From JANYCD01 sp043738625 (GTDB lineage Bacteria; Pseudomonadota; Gammaproteobacteria; Burkholderiales; Rhodocyclaceae), in assembly GCA_043738625.1 (NCBI GenBank), contig JAYUFR010000003.1:1-23684 (forward strand): a stretch of 23,684 bases of DNA, read 5' to 3'. Position numbers and translations under genes: made by a program. Shown here one piece after another: positions 15,629 through 22,672 of the stretch (positions are counted from its first letter, which is position 1; the number at the start of each line of letters is the position of its first letter). The notes beneath the pieces are model-generated. The model saw only the letters and a list, made by a program, of their open reading frames with translations. It made no database searches and was not told the DNA's origin.

Positions 15629-16009
15629 ATGAATAAATTATTGTCAGTACTGATCGCTTCATTTTTTGCAGCCACGATGAGTCTTAATGTCGCCGCGGCT
15701 GACACCACCAAGTCAGAAGTCAAAACCGAGAAAGCCGCAGCGGTCGAAATGAAGAAAGACGCGAAGGCCGAATCCATGGAAACGAAGAAAGCGGCCGCCG
15801 TGACCGAGACAAAGACCGACGCCAAGGCTGACTACAAGAATGCCAAGAAGGCTGCCACGGCAGACTACAAAGCAGCAAGCGCTGCCTGCAAGACAAAGCC
15901 ATCGACCGAGAAGAAGGCCTGTTTGAAGGATGCAAAAGCTGCCAAGGTTAAGGCTATCGGTGATGCGGAAGCGACTTTAGACAAGGCTCAAGGAAAGGCC
16001 GTCAAGTAA
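15629..16009 (+). CDS. Small Lys/Ala-rich exported protein, unknown function
   Basis: This 126-residue protein starts at ATG 15629 with a good ribosome site (GAGGAG, nine bases upstream). Residues 1-24 form a signal peptide (MNKLLSVLIASFFAATMSLN, cleavage after AAA). The mature part is almost all Ala, Lys, Glu, Asp and Thr, in loose repeats of the type KAAAVEMKKDAKAE and KAAAVTETKTDAKAD, probably one long helix or coiled coil, and ends in a segment with two cysteines (AACKTKPSTEKKACLKDAK) that could form a disulphide hairpin. I do not recognise a family; the periplasm is its likely place. A longer in-frame start at 15407 would include the umuC remnant and is rejected. A terminator follows directly. 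Confidence 0.78.
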   Translation: MNKLLSVLIASFFAATMSLNVAAADTTKSEVKTEKAAAVEMKKDAKAESMETKKAAAVTETKTDAKADYKNAKKAATADYKAASAACKTKPSTEKKACLKDAKAAKVKAIGDAEATLDKAQGKAVK

Positions 16010-16018
16010 GATTGGCAT

Positions 16019-16047
16019 GTCCGCCTCGATATGGAGGCGGACCTTTT
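16019..16047 (+). terminator. Rho-independent terminator
   Basis: Perfect 9-bp stem GTCCGCCTC / GAGGCGGAC with a six-base loop and a CTTTT tail, ten bases after the stop of the Lys/Ala-rich protein gene. Confidence 0.75.
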
Positions 16048-16170
16048 CGCCCGCCTCGCCAGTTTTCAGGTTGTCCTAGCAGCGAATTGCGCCTTGATGC
16101 CCCGACTTCCGATTTGTTCATCCTTCTGGCGGGGGTTATCAGCCCCATACGAGTTCGAGGAGATTTCAAA

Positions 16171-16200
16171 TGTCTGCTTCCGGCACATAACGGACACTCC
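16171..16200 (+). repeat. Dispersed repeat, copy 3
   Basis: TGTCTGCTTCCGGCACATAA then CGGACACTCC. Its outer bases TGTCTG and CGGACA are near-inverted, so the unit is a weak palindrome. Matches copies at 15031 and 15508. Confidence 0.55.
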
Positions 16201-16378
16201 TGCTATCCTGCCAATTCGATTGCTATTTGGTATTCACGACGCCGAAGAACCGTGAATTATTGAAGTCTACTATCGGTCACAAGCAAAAAATCGGGTTGTC
16301 ATTTCCAATTGCGTAATAGCTAGATATAAGTATTACTTCAGTGGCGTTTGATGCCTTCAGGGAATCCATGATAACAAC

Positions 16379-16698
16379 ATGAAGACACGATCTGCAGTTG
16401 TTCTGGTTCCAACGATTGGCCTGCCATTGGTGAAACTGGCTGTCGAGAGTGTGCTCAGCCAAACCCATGCGTTAACAAAATGCATGGTCATCATTGATGG
16501 TCAGCAATATGAGGAGCGAGTACACCACATCTTTTCGAACATCAAGGATCCACGGCTAAATGTGATAACCATACCGTCGAATACTGGAGGCAAGAAGTAT
16601 TGCGGTCATAGAATTTATGCGGCATTAGCTCATTTGGTAAACGAGGATTATGTTCTCTATCTTGATGAGGACAACTGGTTAGACGCTACACACAGAGC
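16379..16698 (+). pseudogene. GT2-family glycosyltransferase, cut by an IS element
   Basis: From ATG 16379 the protein has the start of a GT-A glycosyltransferase: VVLVPTIGLPLVKLAVESVL and SQTHALTKCMVIIDGQQYEE (first Rossmann strands), then VITIPSNTGGKKYCGHRIYA and DYVLYLDEDNWLDATH, where LDEDN occupies the DxD-like metal/nucleotide-sugar site. About 106 native residues remain; family members usually have 250-300. The frame runs into the left end of the IS3-family element at 16699 and stops at 16888. The 3' part of the gene is not found beyond the IS elements. With the GT4 and methyltransferase genes it points to a former polysaccharide locus. Confidence 0.85.
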
Positions 16699-17847
16699 TG
16701 GCCCCCGAAATTCGGACAGAGGGATAAGTGATAGCTTTGCTCAACCAACGACCCGGAAGGGTCATGAAGAGGAGCAAGGAAATGGCAAGAAGGAAACGGC
16801 GGAATCACTCGCCGACATTCAAGGCACAAGTCGCGATCGCGGCGCTGAAAGGCGACAAGACGTTGGCCGAGTTGGCGCAGCAGTATGACGTTCATCCCAA
16901 CCAGATCACGGACTGGAAGAGTCAATTGATGGAACGGTCGGGCCAGGTCTTCGGCGCTAGCGCGGCGCAGGCAGCAGAACCGGACCTGACGAAGCTGCAC
17001 GCCAAGATCGGGCAACTGACATTGGAGAATGATTTTTTAGAAAGCGCGCTCACCAAGGCGGGACTGCTGAGCGTAAGGAAATGATCGACCGCACCCATGA
17101 CCTACCGCTGGCCCGGCAATGTCGGATTCTGGAGCTGGCGCGTTCCACTGCCTATTACACGCCGCAACCGAGCTCGGCCGAAGATTTGGCGCTGATGCGC
17201 CGGATCGACGAACTGCACCTGGAATGTCCGTTCGCGGGTGCGCGGATGCTGCGAGACATGCTGCGCCGGGAAGGCCACGGGATCGGGCGCAAGCATGTTG
17301 GCACCCTGATGAAGCGAATGGGCATCGAAGCGCTCTACCGCAAACCAAACCTCAGTAGGCGGCACGCCGCCCACCTGATCTATCCCTATCTGCTCCGGCA
17401 TCTCGTGATCGACCGGCCCAATCAGGTCTGGGCGACCGACATCACCTACATTCCGATGCGCCGGGGCTTCGTCTATCTGGTGGCGGTGCTCGACTGGTAT
17501 AGCCGTCGCGTACTGTCCTGGCGTGTTTCCAATACGCTGACGACGGACTTCTGCCTGGACGCAGTGCGGGAAGCGATTGCGCGTCACGGCAGGCCGGAGA
17601 TCTTCAACACCGATCAAGGCAGTCAATTCACCAGCAGCGCGTTCACCGGGCTGCTCAAGGAACAGGGTATCCAGATCAGCATGGACGGCAAGGGATGCTG
17701 GCGTGACAACGTCTTCGTTGAACGGCTGTGGAAGAGTGTCAAGTACGAGGAGGTGTATCTCAAGGCCTACGATTCCGTGTCGGTCGCCAAGGCCGGCTTG
17801 GGCACCTACCTCAACTTCTACAATACCCGCCGGCCGCATCAGAGAGG
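16699..17847 (+). mobile_element. IS3-family element A, 3' end lost
   Basis: The left end starts TGGCCCCCGAAATTCGGACA (16699-16718) inside the GT2 gene; it resembles the IS B end TGGTCCCACGAAATAGGACA. It carries orfA and orfB in the typical IS3 arrangement (ATGA overlap, orfB in the -1 frame). The right end is missing: at about 17847, inside the orfB 3' end, the sequence passes directly into IS element B. Element B is similar but not identical to A, so the two are relatives from one subgroup, not a recent duplication. Confidence 0.87.
16782..17084 (+). CDS. IS3-family OrfA (element A)
   Basis: This 100-residue protein begins MARRKRRNHSPTFKAQVAIA, then KTLAELAQQYDVHPNQITDW, a helix-turn-helix DNA-binding domain of the HTH_Tnp_1 type. 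A leucine-zipper-like end follows (KLHAKIGQLTLENDFLESAL) for multimerisation. I chose ATG 16782 because it gives exactly the length of the related OrfA in element B and has a GGAGCAAGGAA purine stretch before it. The stop overlaps the orfB ATG as ATGA. It provides terminal inverted-repeat recognition for transposition. Intact, but the element lacks its right end. Confidence 0.88.
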   Translation: MARRKRRNHSPTFKAQVAIAALKGDKTLAELAQQYDVHPNQITDWKSQLMERSGQVFGASAAQAAEPDLTKLHAKIGQLTLENDFLESALTKAGLLSVRK

Positions 17848-17905
17848 TGGCCCCGCACAGTTGGACAGATTTTTGGTTTTCTTAAGTGAAATCTCTGCGG
17901 GTTAA
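17081..17905 (+). pseudogene. IS3-family transposase OrfB (element A), C-terminus replaced
   Basis: This integrase-core (rve) transposase keeps the full DDE triad: Asp120 (VWATDITYI), Asp178 (FNTDQGSQFTS) and Glu214 (VFVERLW), the last pair separated by 35 residues. The N-terminal HTH_21 segment is present (DELHLECPFAGARMLRDMLR). Native sequence ends at FYNTRRPHQ, residue 254 or so; the last 20 residues (from RGGPAQLDRF) are read from the end of element B. Compared with OrfB of element B it has lost about 20 native C-terminal residues. The catalytic core is whole, so acting in trans on related ends is conceivable, but the element itself is defective. Confidence 0.82.
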
Positions 17906-18729
17906 GCCGCCACGGCGTGTGGCGGCAGGGTGAAGTAGGCGCTATCCGGGGTCATCCCGTCAAGCGTCGAATGCGGCCGGCGTCGATTGTAGAAATCGAA
18001 GTAGCGGGTCAAGGCCTGTCGGGCGACCGACACGGTCTCGTAGCCATGCAGGTAAATCTCCTCATACTTGACTGTTTTCCAGAGCCGTTCGACAAAGACG
18101 TTATCGCGCCAGCAACCCTTGCCGTCCATGCTGACTTGTATTTGACCTTGCTGAAGTACCCCGATAAAGGCTGAACTGGTGAACTGGCTGCCTTGGTCCG
18201 TGTTCATGATTTCAGGTCTGCCGTATTTCTCGATGGCTTCTTCCAATGCGTCGACACAGGCATCGGGTGTCAGGCTGTTCGACAGACGCCAGCTCAAGAC
18301 CCGTCGCGTGGCCCAATCCAGGACTGCCGTCAGATAGACGAATCCCCGGCTCATCGGGATGTACGTCGTATCCATCGCCCAGACCTGGTTCGGGCGATCG
18401 ATGGCGAGATGACGGAGCAGGTAGGGATAGATCCGGTGAGCCTGGTTGCGCCGGCTGGTGTTCGACTTGCGGTAGAGCGCCTCGATCCCCATCTTCCGCA
18501 TCAGCGTGGCAACGTGCTTGCGTCCGACTTCGGAGCCTTCCAGCTTGAGCATGTCGCGCAGCATGCGCGCACCCGCGAACGGATGCTCCAGATGCAACTC
18601 ATCGATGCGTCGCATCAGTTGAAGATCGTTCTCAGGCATTGGCTGTGGCAGGTAATAGACCGACGAGCGCGATACTTCAAGAAGTTGGACTTGTCTGACG
18701 ACCGGCAGATCGTGCGAGCTATCGATCAT
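17902..18729 (-). CDS. IS3-family transposase OrfB (element B)
   Basis: This 275-residue transposase has an HTH_21 segment (DELHLEHPFAGARMLRDMLK) and an rve integrase core with Asp120 (VWAMDTTYIP), Asp178 (MNTDQGSQFTS) and Glu214 (VFVERLWKTVKYEE). It ends in FYNRRRPHSTLDGMTPDSAY plus a short tail, the normal family end. It cleaves and joins the element ends. The ATG overlaps the orfA stop (ATGA), and orfB lies in the -1 frame, so expression may be by translational coupling or frameshifting to an OrfAB fusion; no A-rich slippery run is evident at the overlap. All catalytic residues are intact, so it is probably active. Confidence 0.93.
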   Translation of the reverse strand: MIDSSHDLPVVRQVQLLEVSRSSVYYLPQPMPENDLQLMRRIDELHLEHPFAGARMLRDMLKLEGSEVGRKHVATLMRKMGIEALYRKSNTSRRNQAHRIYPYLLRHLAIDRPNQVWAMDTTYIPMSRGFVYLTAVLDWATRRVLSWRLSNSLTPDACVDALEEAIEKYGRPEIMNTDQGSQFTSSAFIGVLQQGQIQVSMDGKGCWRDNVFVERLWKTVKYEEIYLHGYETVSVARQALTRYFDFYNRRRPHSTLDGMTPDSAYFTLPPHAVAA

Positions 18730-19028
18730 TTCTTTGCGCTCGCATCGTCGATGCGACCGAGCGCGCCGGCCAAAAAATCAATCTCCAAGGCCTGCTGACC
18801 GATTTTGGCATGCAAGTCCTTCAGGTTCGGACTCGCCCCCTGCTTGTCGCCCGACGTGGCGAAGACGCCGGAGGCGTTCTCCAGCAACTGCGTCTTCCAT
18901 TGGGTAATCTGGTTCGGATGAACGTCGAACTTCTCCGCTAATACTGCCAACGTCTGCTCGCCCTTGAGGGCTGCGATTGCTACCTTGGCCTTGAACACCG
19001 CTGTGTGGTTACGACGAGGTCTTCTCAT
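18726..19028 (-). CDS. IS3-family OrfA (element B)
   Basis: This 100-residue protein starts at ATG 19028 with a clear ribosome site (AAAGGAG, six bases upstream). It begins MRRPRRNHTAVFKAKVAIAA and has the helix-turn-helix KFDVHPNQITQWKTQLLENA, then a heptad-like end (LKDLHAKIGQQALEIDFLAG). A longer frame to 19079 exists but overlaps the element's own subterminal repeat and is unlikely. It recognises the terminal inverted repeats. Length is the same as in the related element A. Confidence 0.92.
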   Translation of the reverse strand: MRRPRRNHTAVFKAKVAIAALKGEQTLAVLAEKFDVHPNQITQWKTQLLENASGVFATSGDKQGASPNLKDLHAKIGQQALEIDFLAGALGRIDDASAKK

Positions 19029-19079
19029 TTCTGCTCCTTTGCAGACGACTTGCGTCGCCCATTGAAGCAGAGATTTCAC

Positions 19080-20312
19080 TTATCCAGCTGTCCTATTTCG
19101 TGGGACCACTTCTTTGACCACAAACGCGACACCCACGGAATCATCGTTGCGACTCCATGCAGCGCCATGTAAAGATATACCTACTGACAGGGACTTGTTG
19201 ATGTCGCTAAATTCAAACGCTTCCTTGCTCCCATCGTTGACGCTGGCGCGAGCATATATGCCCAGATCGGAAGTGACTTCCTGCTCCATATTGATGGCGT
19301 AGCCAGCACGCGAATTGTTGTGTCGGACTAAGGCCACGTCGGGAATGGTGCCTGTTGTCTGGGCCAGGCTTACCGCGTCGCCATACTTGCTCATGCGGCC
19401 ATGATTAACAAACGCCAGAAACTTGAGCTTACCTGAGTGATCCAGCCATTGATGCCGCGTTTCCCATTCACCGATGAAGCTGTGTTCGCGGAACGTGGTG
19501 TCAGCATTTTTTCCATTGGGAATTTTTGAAAGCGCGAAGACACCACCACGCAGGGTCCACCAGGATTGCGTCCATTCGATAGCGCTCCCCAACGTGTAGC
19601 CCCAGGCATCAGCGGCATAATCGAATGCGCCGGCATCAACCACTGACCAATTCAGGAAATCGCCTCTGGGATCGTGAGCGTAGGCGTTGGTGTCAAAAAT
19701 ATCGACCACCGAAAACTTTCCCACCGTCAGTACGACATTGTTGGTGGTGGCAGTGCCGCCCAGTTGATTGGCTTGGGACTGCACTGGTTGAGCCTCGCCA
19801 CCCAAATCGAATGCCTGCCGCAAAAAGAGACGGGGCAAACGCCAATAGGGATGGATGGCACCGACCTTGTACGCTTCTCCGCTGGGGAATCCGGCCACAC
19901 CCAGAGTATTGTTGAGACCGAAGCCTTGGTCGATTTCCGGATTGATCCAGACTTCAGCACCCCGCCAGACGCGCATTCCTGCAAACAGCGTCAAATCGGT
20001 CGTTTCCTCATTCCGATTCCCGGCGCTCAGACTGTTTGGTCCGCTATATGGGGCAACAAACTGTGGGTGCCACTGAACGACCCCCGTGAACTGCCCATAT
20101 AAGTTCCAGTTTTCAGGATCAGGGACAGTTGTCGTTAACGAAGGCGTGGGCGGATTGGCTAAAGTGCTCACGCCATTGTCTGCCGATGCAGCAGCCGCCA
20201 GAGATATGACGGACAACCACGTCATGCACGGCAGGGTGATCCAGCGTGGCAGCGAGCGGTTTGGCTTGGGGAAATTGTTAAAGCAATCGGAAGCGGGGGA
20301 TTGATCGAGCAT
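19080..20312 (-). pseudogene. OprB-type carbohydrate porin, C-terminus cut by IS element B
   Basis: From ATG 20312 the protein has a signal peptide (hydrophobic TWLSVISLAAAASADN near residues 32-46) and the typical OprB body: NWNLYGQFTGVVQWHPQF, LFAGMRVWRGAEVWINPEID, RLPRLFLRQAFDLGGE, WGYTLGSAIEWTQSWWTLRG and AWSRNDDSVGVAFVVKEV. The family forms outer-membrane beta-barrels that let sugars diffuse. The native frame ends at KEV; the last eight residues (VPRNRTAG) come from IS element B, and about 75 residues with the final strands and terminal aromatic residue are missing. Such a protein is unlikely to assemble. A TTG at 20396 could extend the N-terminus, but ATG 20312 gives the better signal peptide. 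Confidence 0.85.
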
Positions 20313-20804
20313 CGCGGGAAATCGTCGCACAAAAAAAACTGATGGGGGAGGCGCGGCGCACGCGCTTTTTGTCGTTGCGGTCGCATTATGTAGCAATTTA
20401 TTTGCTTAATGATGACAAGCCTCTGTAAGACGGCCTTGTCTCTGCACAGACGTTCCCATTATTTGACCGATCGGATTAACAGTTGCAAAAATGGCAGCCA
20501 TGCATCCAATAAAGATGCAGTACGCTGGCAGTTGAATGCACCGATGTAACAGATTGTTGCTGCTTATACGAACGAGGTTTAGTACCAGTCTCCAGAATGA
20601 ACTAAACTTGCCCAGATATTGGATCCTGTGGAGTCACCATGTCCATCCCACCCCGCGGCTTGCAAGCACATTCAAACAAAAAGCCCCCTAGTACCAGCAT
20701 GCGGAGGTGGATGAATCCCGTTATGGCTGGAGACTCAGATTACAGAACTTCCCGGCCAACGACCGGAAGGTAGCCTGAAGTTAGGGAGGATCCGCTAAGT
20801 GTTA
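20313..20804. other. Intergenic stretch upstream of the porin
   Basis: About 490 bp. It should contain the porin promoter, though I see no strong one. Its right part holds one small open frame with a ribosome site (20639-20773, separate entry). Nothing else recognisable. Confidence 0.5.
20639..20773 (+). CDS. Possible small protein, 44 residues, unknown
   Basis: ATG 20639 is preceded by GTGGAG with a five-base gap, and 44 codons follow to TAG at 20771-20773. The product begins MSIPPRGLQAHSNKKPPSTS and is rich in Pro, Ser, Arg and Lys, with no signal peptide or membrane segment. I do not recognise it, and a frame of this length can arise by chance; it is listed mainly because of the ribosome site and because the region has no other gene. 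Confidence 0.2.
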   Translation: MSIPPRGLQAHSNKKPPSTSMRRWMNPVMAGDSDYRTSRPTTGR

Positions 20805-21131
20805 CTATTTATCCAATCGCTCAATAAACTTCTCAAGCTTGCCGTAGGCCTTGAGTGCATCCTTGGACAAATGTAGCGGGGCGGTACGTTCATCGTCTTT
20901 GCCTTTTGACTTGGTCACAATGCCCAGTTTAACCAGGCGCTCCAGATGACGTCGGAGCGTTGCATTGGCACCAAGGTTGTCTTCGATCAAGTGTTTGGCA
21001 AGAATCAAAGTTCCTTTTTCTTGGGCCGTGCCGATTTCGCAGATCATGTCATAGGCTTCCAGGGCTTTCAGGTAGGGCATGTGCTGTCTCTGGAAGGCGC
21101 GAATCCTGTTCAGCTTTTCGAAAGTTTTCAT
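20805..21131 (-). CDS. Small winged-helix transcriptional regulator
   Basis: This 108-residue protein reads as a winged helix-turn-helix: an N-terminal helix (AFQRQHMPYLKALEAYDMIC), a central helix pair (LILAKHLIEDNLGANATLRRHLERLVKLGI) and a charged wing (VTKSKGKDDERTAPLHLS), then a C-terminal helix for dimerisation. It resembles MarR-like DNA-binding proteins, but is shorter than usual MarR members. Start ATG 21131 has a ribosome site (GGAGAAG). It is divergent from the PsiF-repeat gene with a 121-bp gap containing an inverted repeat, so autoregulation and control of that neighbour are plausible. Ligand unknown. Confidence 0.75.
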   Translation of the reverse strand: MKTFEKLNRIRAFQRQHMPYLKALEAYDMICEIGTAQEKGTLILAKHLIEDNLGANATLRRHLERLVKLGIVTKSKGKDDERTAPLHLSKDALKAYGKLEKFIERLDK

Positions 21132-21170
21132 GTTCTTCTCCGTGGAATTGCTTTTTTCTCTATTGATTAT

Positions 21171-21199
21171 GCGCTGGGTGGGATTAGCTTATGCAGCGC
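21171..21199. promoter_or_regulatory. Inverted repeat in the divergent regulator/psiF-like intergenic region
   Basis: GCGCTG (21171-21176) and CAGCGC (21194-21199) are perfect inverted arms 17 bp apart, about midway between the two divergent starts (21131 and 21253). It is a candidate operator; a TAATAT element just to its right could be a -10 for the rightward gene. Function inferred. Confidence 0.35.
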
Positions 21200-21252
21200 C
21201 ATGTTAATGTAATATTGTTCTTCCAATTCATTATCAATAGGAGACTACTGCC

Positions 21253-21606
21253 TTGTCCAAGTTTATTCCCTTCACCTTGAGCAGCTTGCTTGTAGCCGGT
21301 ATGTTGTTTGCACAAGTCGCCACTGCGGTAACCCCTGCAATGCCTGCACCCGCAGCTACCGGTGCCCCATCCACACCCGTCGCATCCGACTGCGCGTCCA
21401 AAGCCATCAGCAAGAAAGGCAAGCCGCTGGCTGGTGCTGCAAAGGCTTCATTTATCAAGAAGTGTGAAGCGGGTGCTAGTGGCGCCGCAGTTGCCGATTC
21501 AGGCTGTGCAGCAAAAGCAGTGAGCAAGACTGGCAAGAAACTTTCCGGCGCTGCAAAGAATTCCTTCATGAAGAAGTGTGAGGCAGATGCCAAGAGCGGA
21601 AAGTAG
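21253..21606 (+). CDS. PsiF-repeat exported protein
   Basis: This 117-residue protein has a signal peptide (about residues 1-25, PFTLSSLLVAGMLFAQVATA), a Pro/Ala-rich linker, then two PsiF-type repeats: CASKAISKKGKPLAGAAKAS with FIKKCE, and CAAKAVSKTGKKLSGAAKNS with FMKKCE. Each repeat has a cysteine at both ends and the K-L/A-x-GAA core of the PsiF family, known from phosphate-starvation-inducible proteins of unknown function. The start codon appears to be TTG, with an AGGAG ribosome site nine bases upstream; no ATG gives a full signal peptide. It is divergent from the winged-helix regulator and ends in a terminator. Confidence 0.87.
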   Translation: MSKFIPFTLSSLLVAGMLFAQVATAVTPAMPAPAATGAPSTPVASDCASKAISKKGKPLAGAAKASFIKKCEAGASGAAVADSGCAAKAVSKTGKKLSGAAKNSFMKKCEADAKSGK

Positions 21607-21628
21607 CTACTGGCAGAAATAGATAAAG

Positions 21629-21650
21629 GCCGGCCCTGTGCCGGCTTTTT
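21629..21650 (+). terminator. Rho-independent terminator of the PsiF-repeat gene
   Basis: Perfect 6-bp stem GCCGGC/GCCGGC with a five-base loop (CCTGT) followed by five T, 23 bases after the stop. Confidence 0.85.
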
Positions 21651-21806
21651 CTCGTCGGGAAGTACTCGCTACTGATGGAAGAGATGCAGGCCGATTCGTA
21701 TTGTCAAAATTCGATTTTGCCGCACTATGAATAAATAGTGACAAAAAACCGATCGAAATCCGTCTTCAGGCTTCCGTGAAGCGATACTCAGTTTTACCTG
21801 TCATCG

Positions 21807-22113
21807 TCACCACGTTCTCCTCCGCCAGTATTTGAGGCTGAGTCCGATGTCGCCTATACCTGTTGTTGATTTTCCCAACACGGGCGAGCTGAAGCCATAG
21901 GGTATCGTGATCCCGACTTGAACGTCAGGAACCGGGCCGAAGATGTATTCGATTTGCGCTCGGAGTGCTGGTATTCGACTCCGGCTCGTCAGTGACGAAC
22001 GGTGGTGCGGCAAATGCCGAACAGGTTGTACTCATAAAAATCGTGGTCAAGAGTCTTACCCCAAAGGCCCGGAGCCTGTCCGTTGAATTTGCGTGAAATA
22101 CATATTTGGCCAT
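21807..22113 (-). pseudogene. Remnant of an exported outer-membrane protein, frameshifted
   Basis: ATG 22113 starts a signal peptide (LLTTIFMSTTCSAFAAPPFV) and the mature start TDEPES typical of a large family of outer-membrane "transporter"-type proteins whose mature N-terminus reads PPFVTDDPE. A frameshift follows; another frame (from about 21985) gives ALRAQIEYIFGPVPDVQVGI, TIPYGFSSPV and TGIGDIGLSLKYW, the next conserved strands of that family (a P-x-V-Q-hydrophobic strand, then the G-G-D-x-G-x-K-Y strand). The expected 40 or so residues between the two parts are missing, and the rest of the 250-residue barrel is absent. A dead gene; substrate unknown. Confidence 0.65.
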
Positions 22114-22140
22114 CCGCGTAACTGTGAAAAGTGCACCTTG

Positions 22141-22335
22141 TCAGAAATGGTTACCTTCCCGCTTGTTTTCCAGTACTTTACTGGTGACTGCATTGACGCC
22201 GACCTCGAAAGTATTCTTGCCATGTTTGCTATCAAATGAATAGGGCAGCCCACTGCCATCTTTTCCCATTTCCAATTCCTCGTCGTTGATCTTGCCGGCA
22301 AGGGTTTTCAAAACTAAATCACGGGCGGCTAGCAT
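22141..22335 (-). pseudogene. PepSY-domain protein remnant
   Basis: The 64-codon frame reads LAGKINDEELEMGKDGSGLP then YSFDSKHGKNTFEVGVNAVT and SKVLENKREGNHF. This is the end of a PepSY domain (pattern G-K-I-x-D-x-E-L-E, then Y-x-F-D-x-K, then E-V-x-V-D-A-x-T-G-x-V-L); the usual D-A-x-T-G here reads NAVTSK. PepSY domains occur in exported or membrane proteins as protease-inhibitor-like modules. There is no signal peptide, and an in-frame TAA lies just before ATG 22335, so the N-terminal part is lost. It lies 27 bp from the outer-membrane remnant, same strand. Confidence 0.65.
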
Positions 22336-22609
22336 GTCGGTAACTTAATCAGTGAACGGTTCGCCAACACACAGAAATATCTTCCGGCTACGGCCGGTTT
22401 TACGATTCAGGAGATCCACATCTCGAAATTTCACTTGGCGTCATTCGCGCAAACCTGAATCCGAGAATTGGGGGTAGAGATTATCGGGTTAACGGGGTAA
22501 TAAATCGGGGCGGAGAAGCGTCTCCCGAGTCAGGCTCATGTCGCGGAGCGCGCCACAGGCGGGGCTTCTGGCTTATGCTAAGGACGAAATGGGAATGCAG
22601 CAGACTGCG
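22336..22609. other. Intergenic stretch left of the tRNA-Ser remnant
   Basis: No gene seen. It contains a small hairpin CCGGC-TACG-GCCGG followed by TTTT (22384-22401), a possible weak terminator on the plus strand. The rest shows no recognisable feature. Confidence 0.4.
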
Positions 22610-22672
22610 TGGCGGGAGGGTGGGATGCGAACTCACGATAGGCTATGAACCTACACACGCTTTCCAGCGCGC
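22610..22672 (-). pseudogene. tRNA-Ser(GGA) 3' part, degenerate
   Basis: On the minus strand the 63 nt read GCGCGCTGGAAAGCGTGTGT, then AGGTTCATAGCCTATCG (long variable arm of a type II tRNA, TAGG/CCTA stem), then TGAGTTCGCATCCCA (T arm) and CCCTCCCGCCA (acceptor 3' strand with CCA). The anticodon loop CTGGAAA marks a serine GGA tRNA. The T loop is altered (TTCGCAT for TTCGAAT), a base is missing in the anticodon stem, and the D arm and 5' acceptor strand are absent. It cannot be a working tRNA. Such 3' pieces usually mark old integration sites. Confidence 0.7.

Larger units (their letters stand above)
16010..16378. other. Intergenic stretch between small exported protein and GT2 remnant
   Basis: No gene seen. 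It holds the terminator of the Lys/Ala-rich gene (16019-16047) and the third dispersed-repeat copy (16171-16200). The last 120 bp are AT-rich and may contain the promoter of the GT2 gene. Confidence 0.5.
17848..19108 (-). mobile_element. IS3-family element B, apparently complete
   Basis: A 1261-bp element in minus orientation. The ends are TGGCCCCGCACAGTTGGACA (17848-17867) and, as reverse complement, TGGTCCCACGAAATAGGACA (19089-19108), 15 of 21 bases matching over the 21-bp repeat. Just inside, both ends also share the subterminal TAAGTGAAATCTCTGC (17884-17899 and reverse complement 19067-19082). It carries intact orfA and orfB. Its left flank is the orfB of element A; its right flank is the porin gene. 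The flanking triplets (AGG and CTT) do not match, so no target duplication remains, which points to IS-mediated deletion or recombination between copies. Confidence 0.87.

Noticed and set aside
16012..16263. Plus-strand frame of 83 codons after the Lys/Ala-rich gene
   Set aside because: It covers the terminator and a dispersed repeat, has no ribosome site and no similarity.
13860..16400. CRISPR array
   Set aside because: The repeat copies are only three or four, unevenly spaced by hundreds of bases, and no cas gene is present.
17102..17839. Minus-strand open frame of 245 codons across IS element A
   Set aside because: Antisense to the transposase gene with its DDE motif; no independent similarity.
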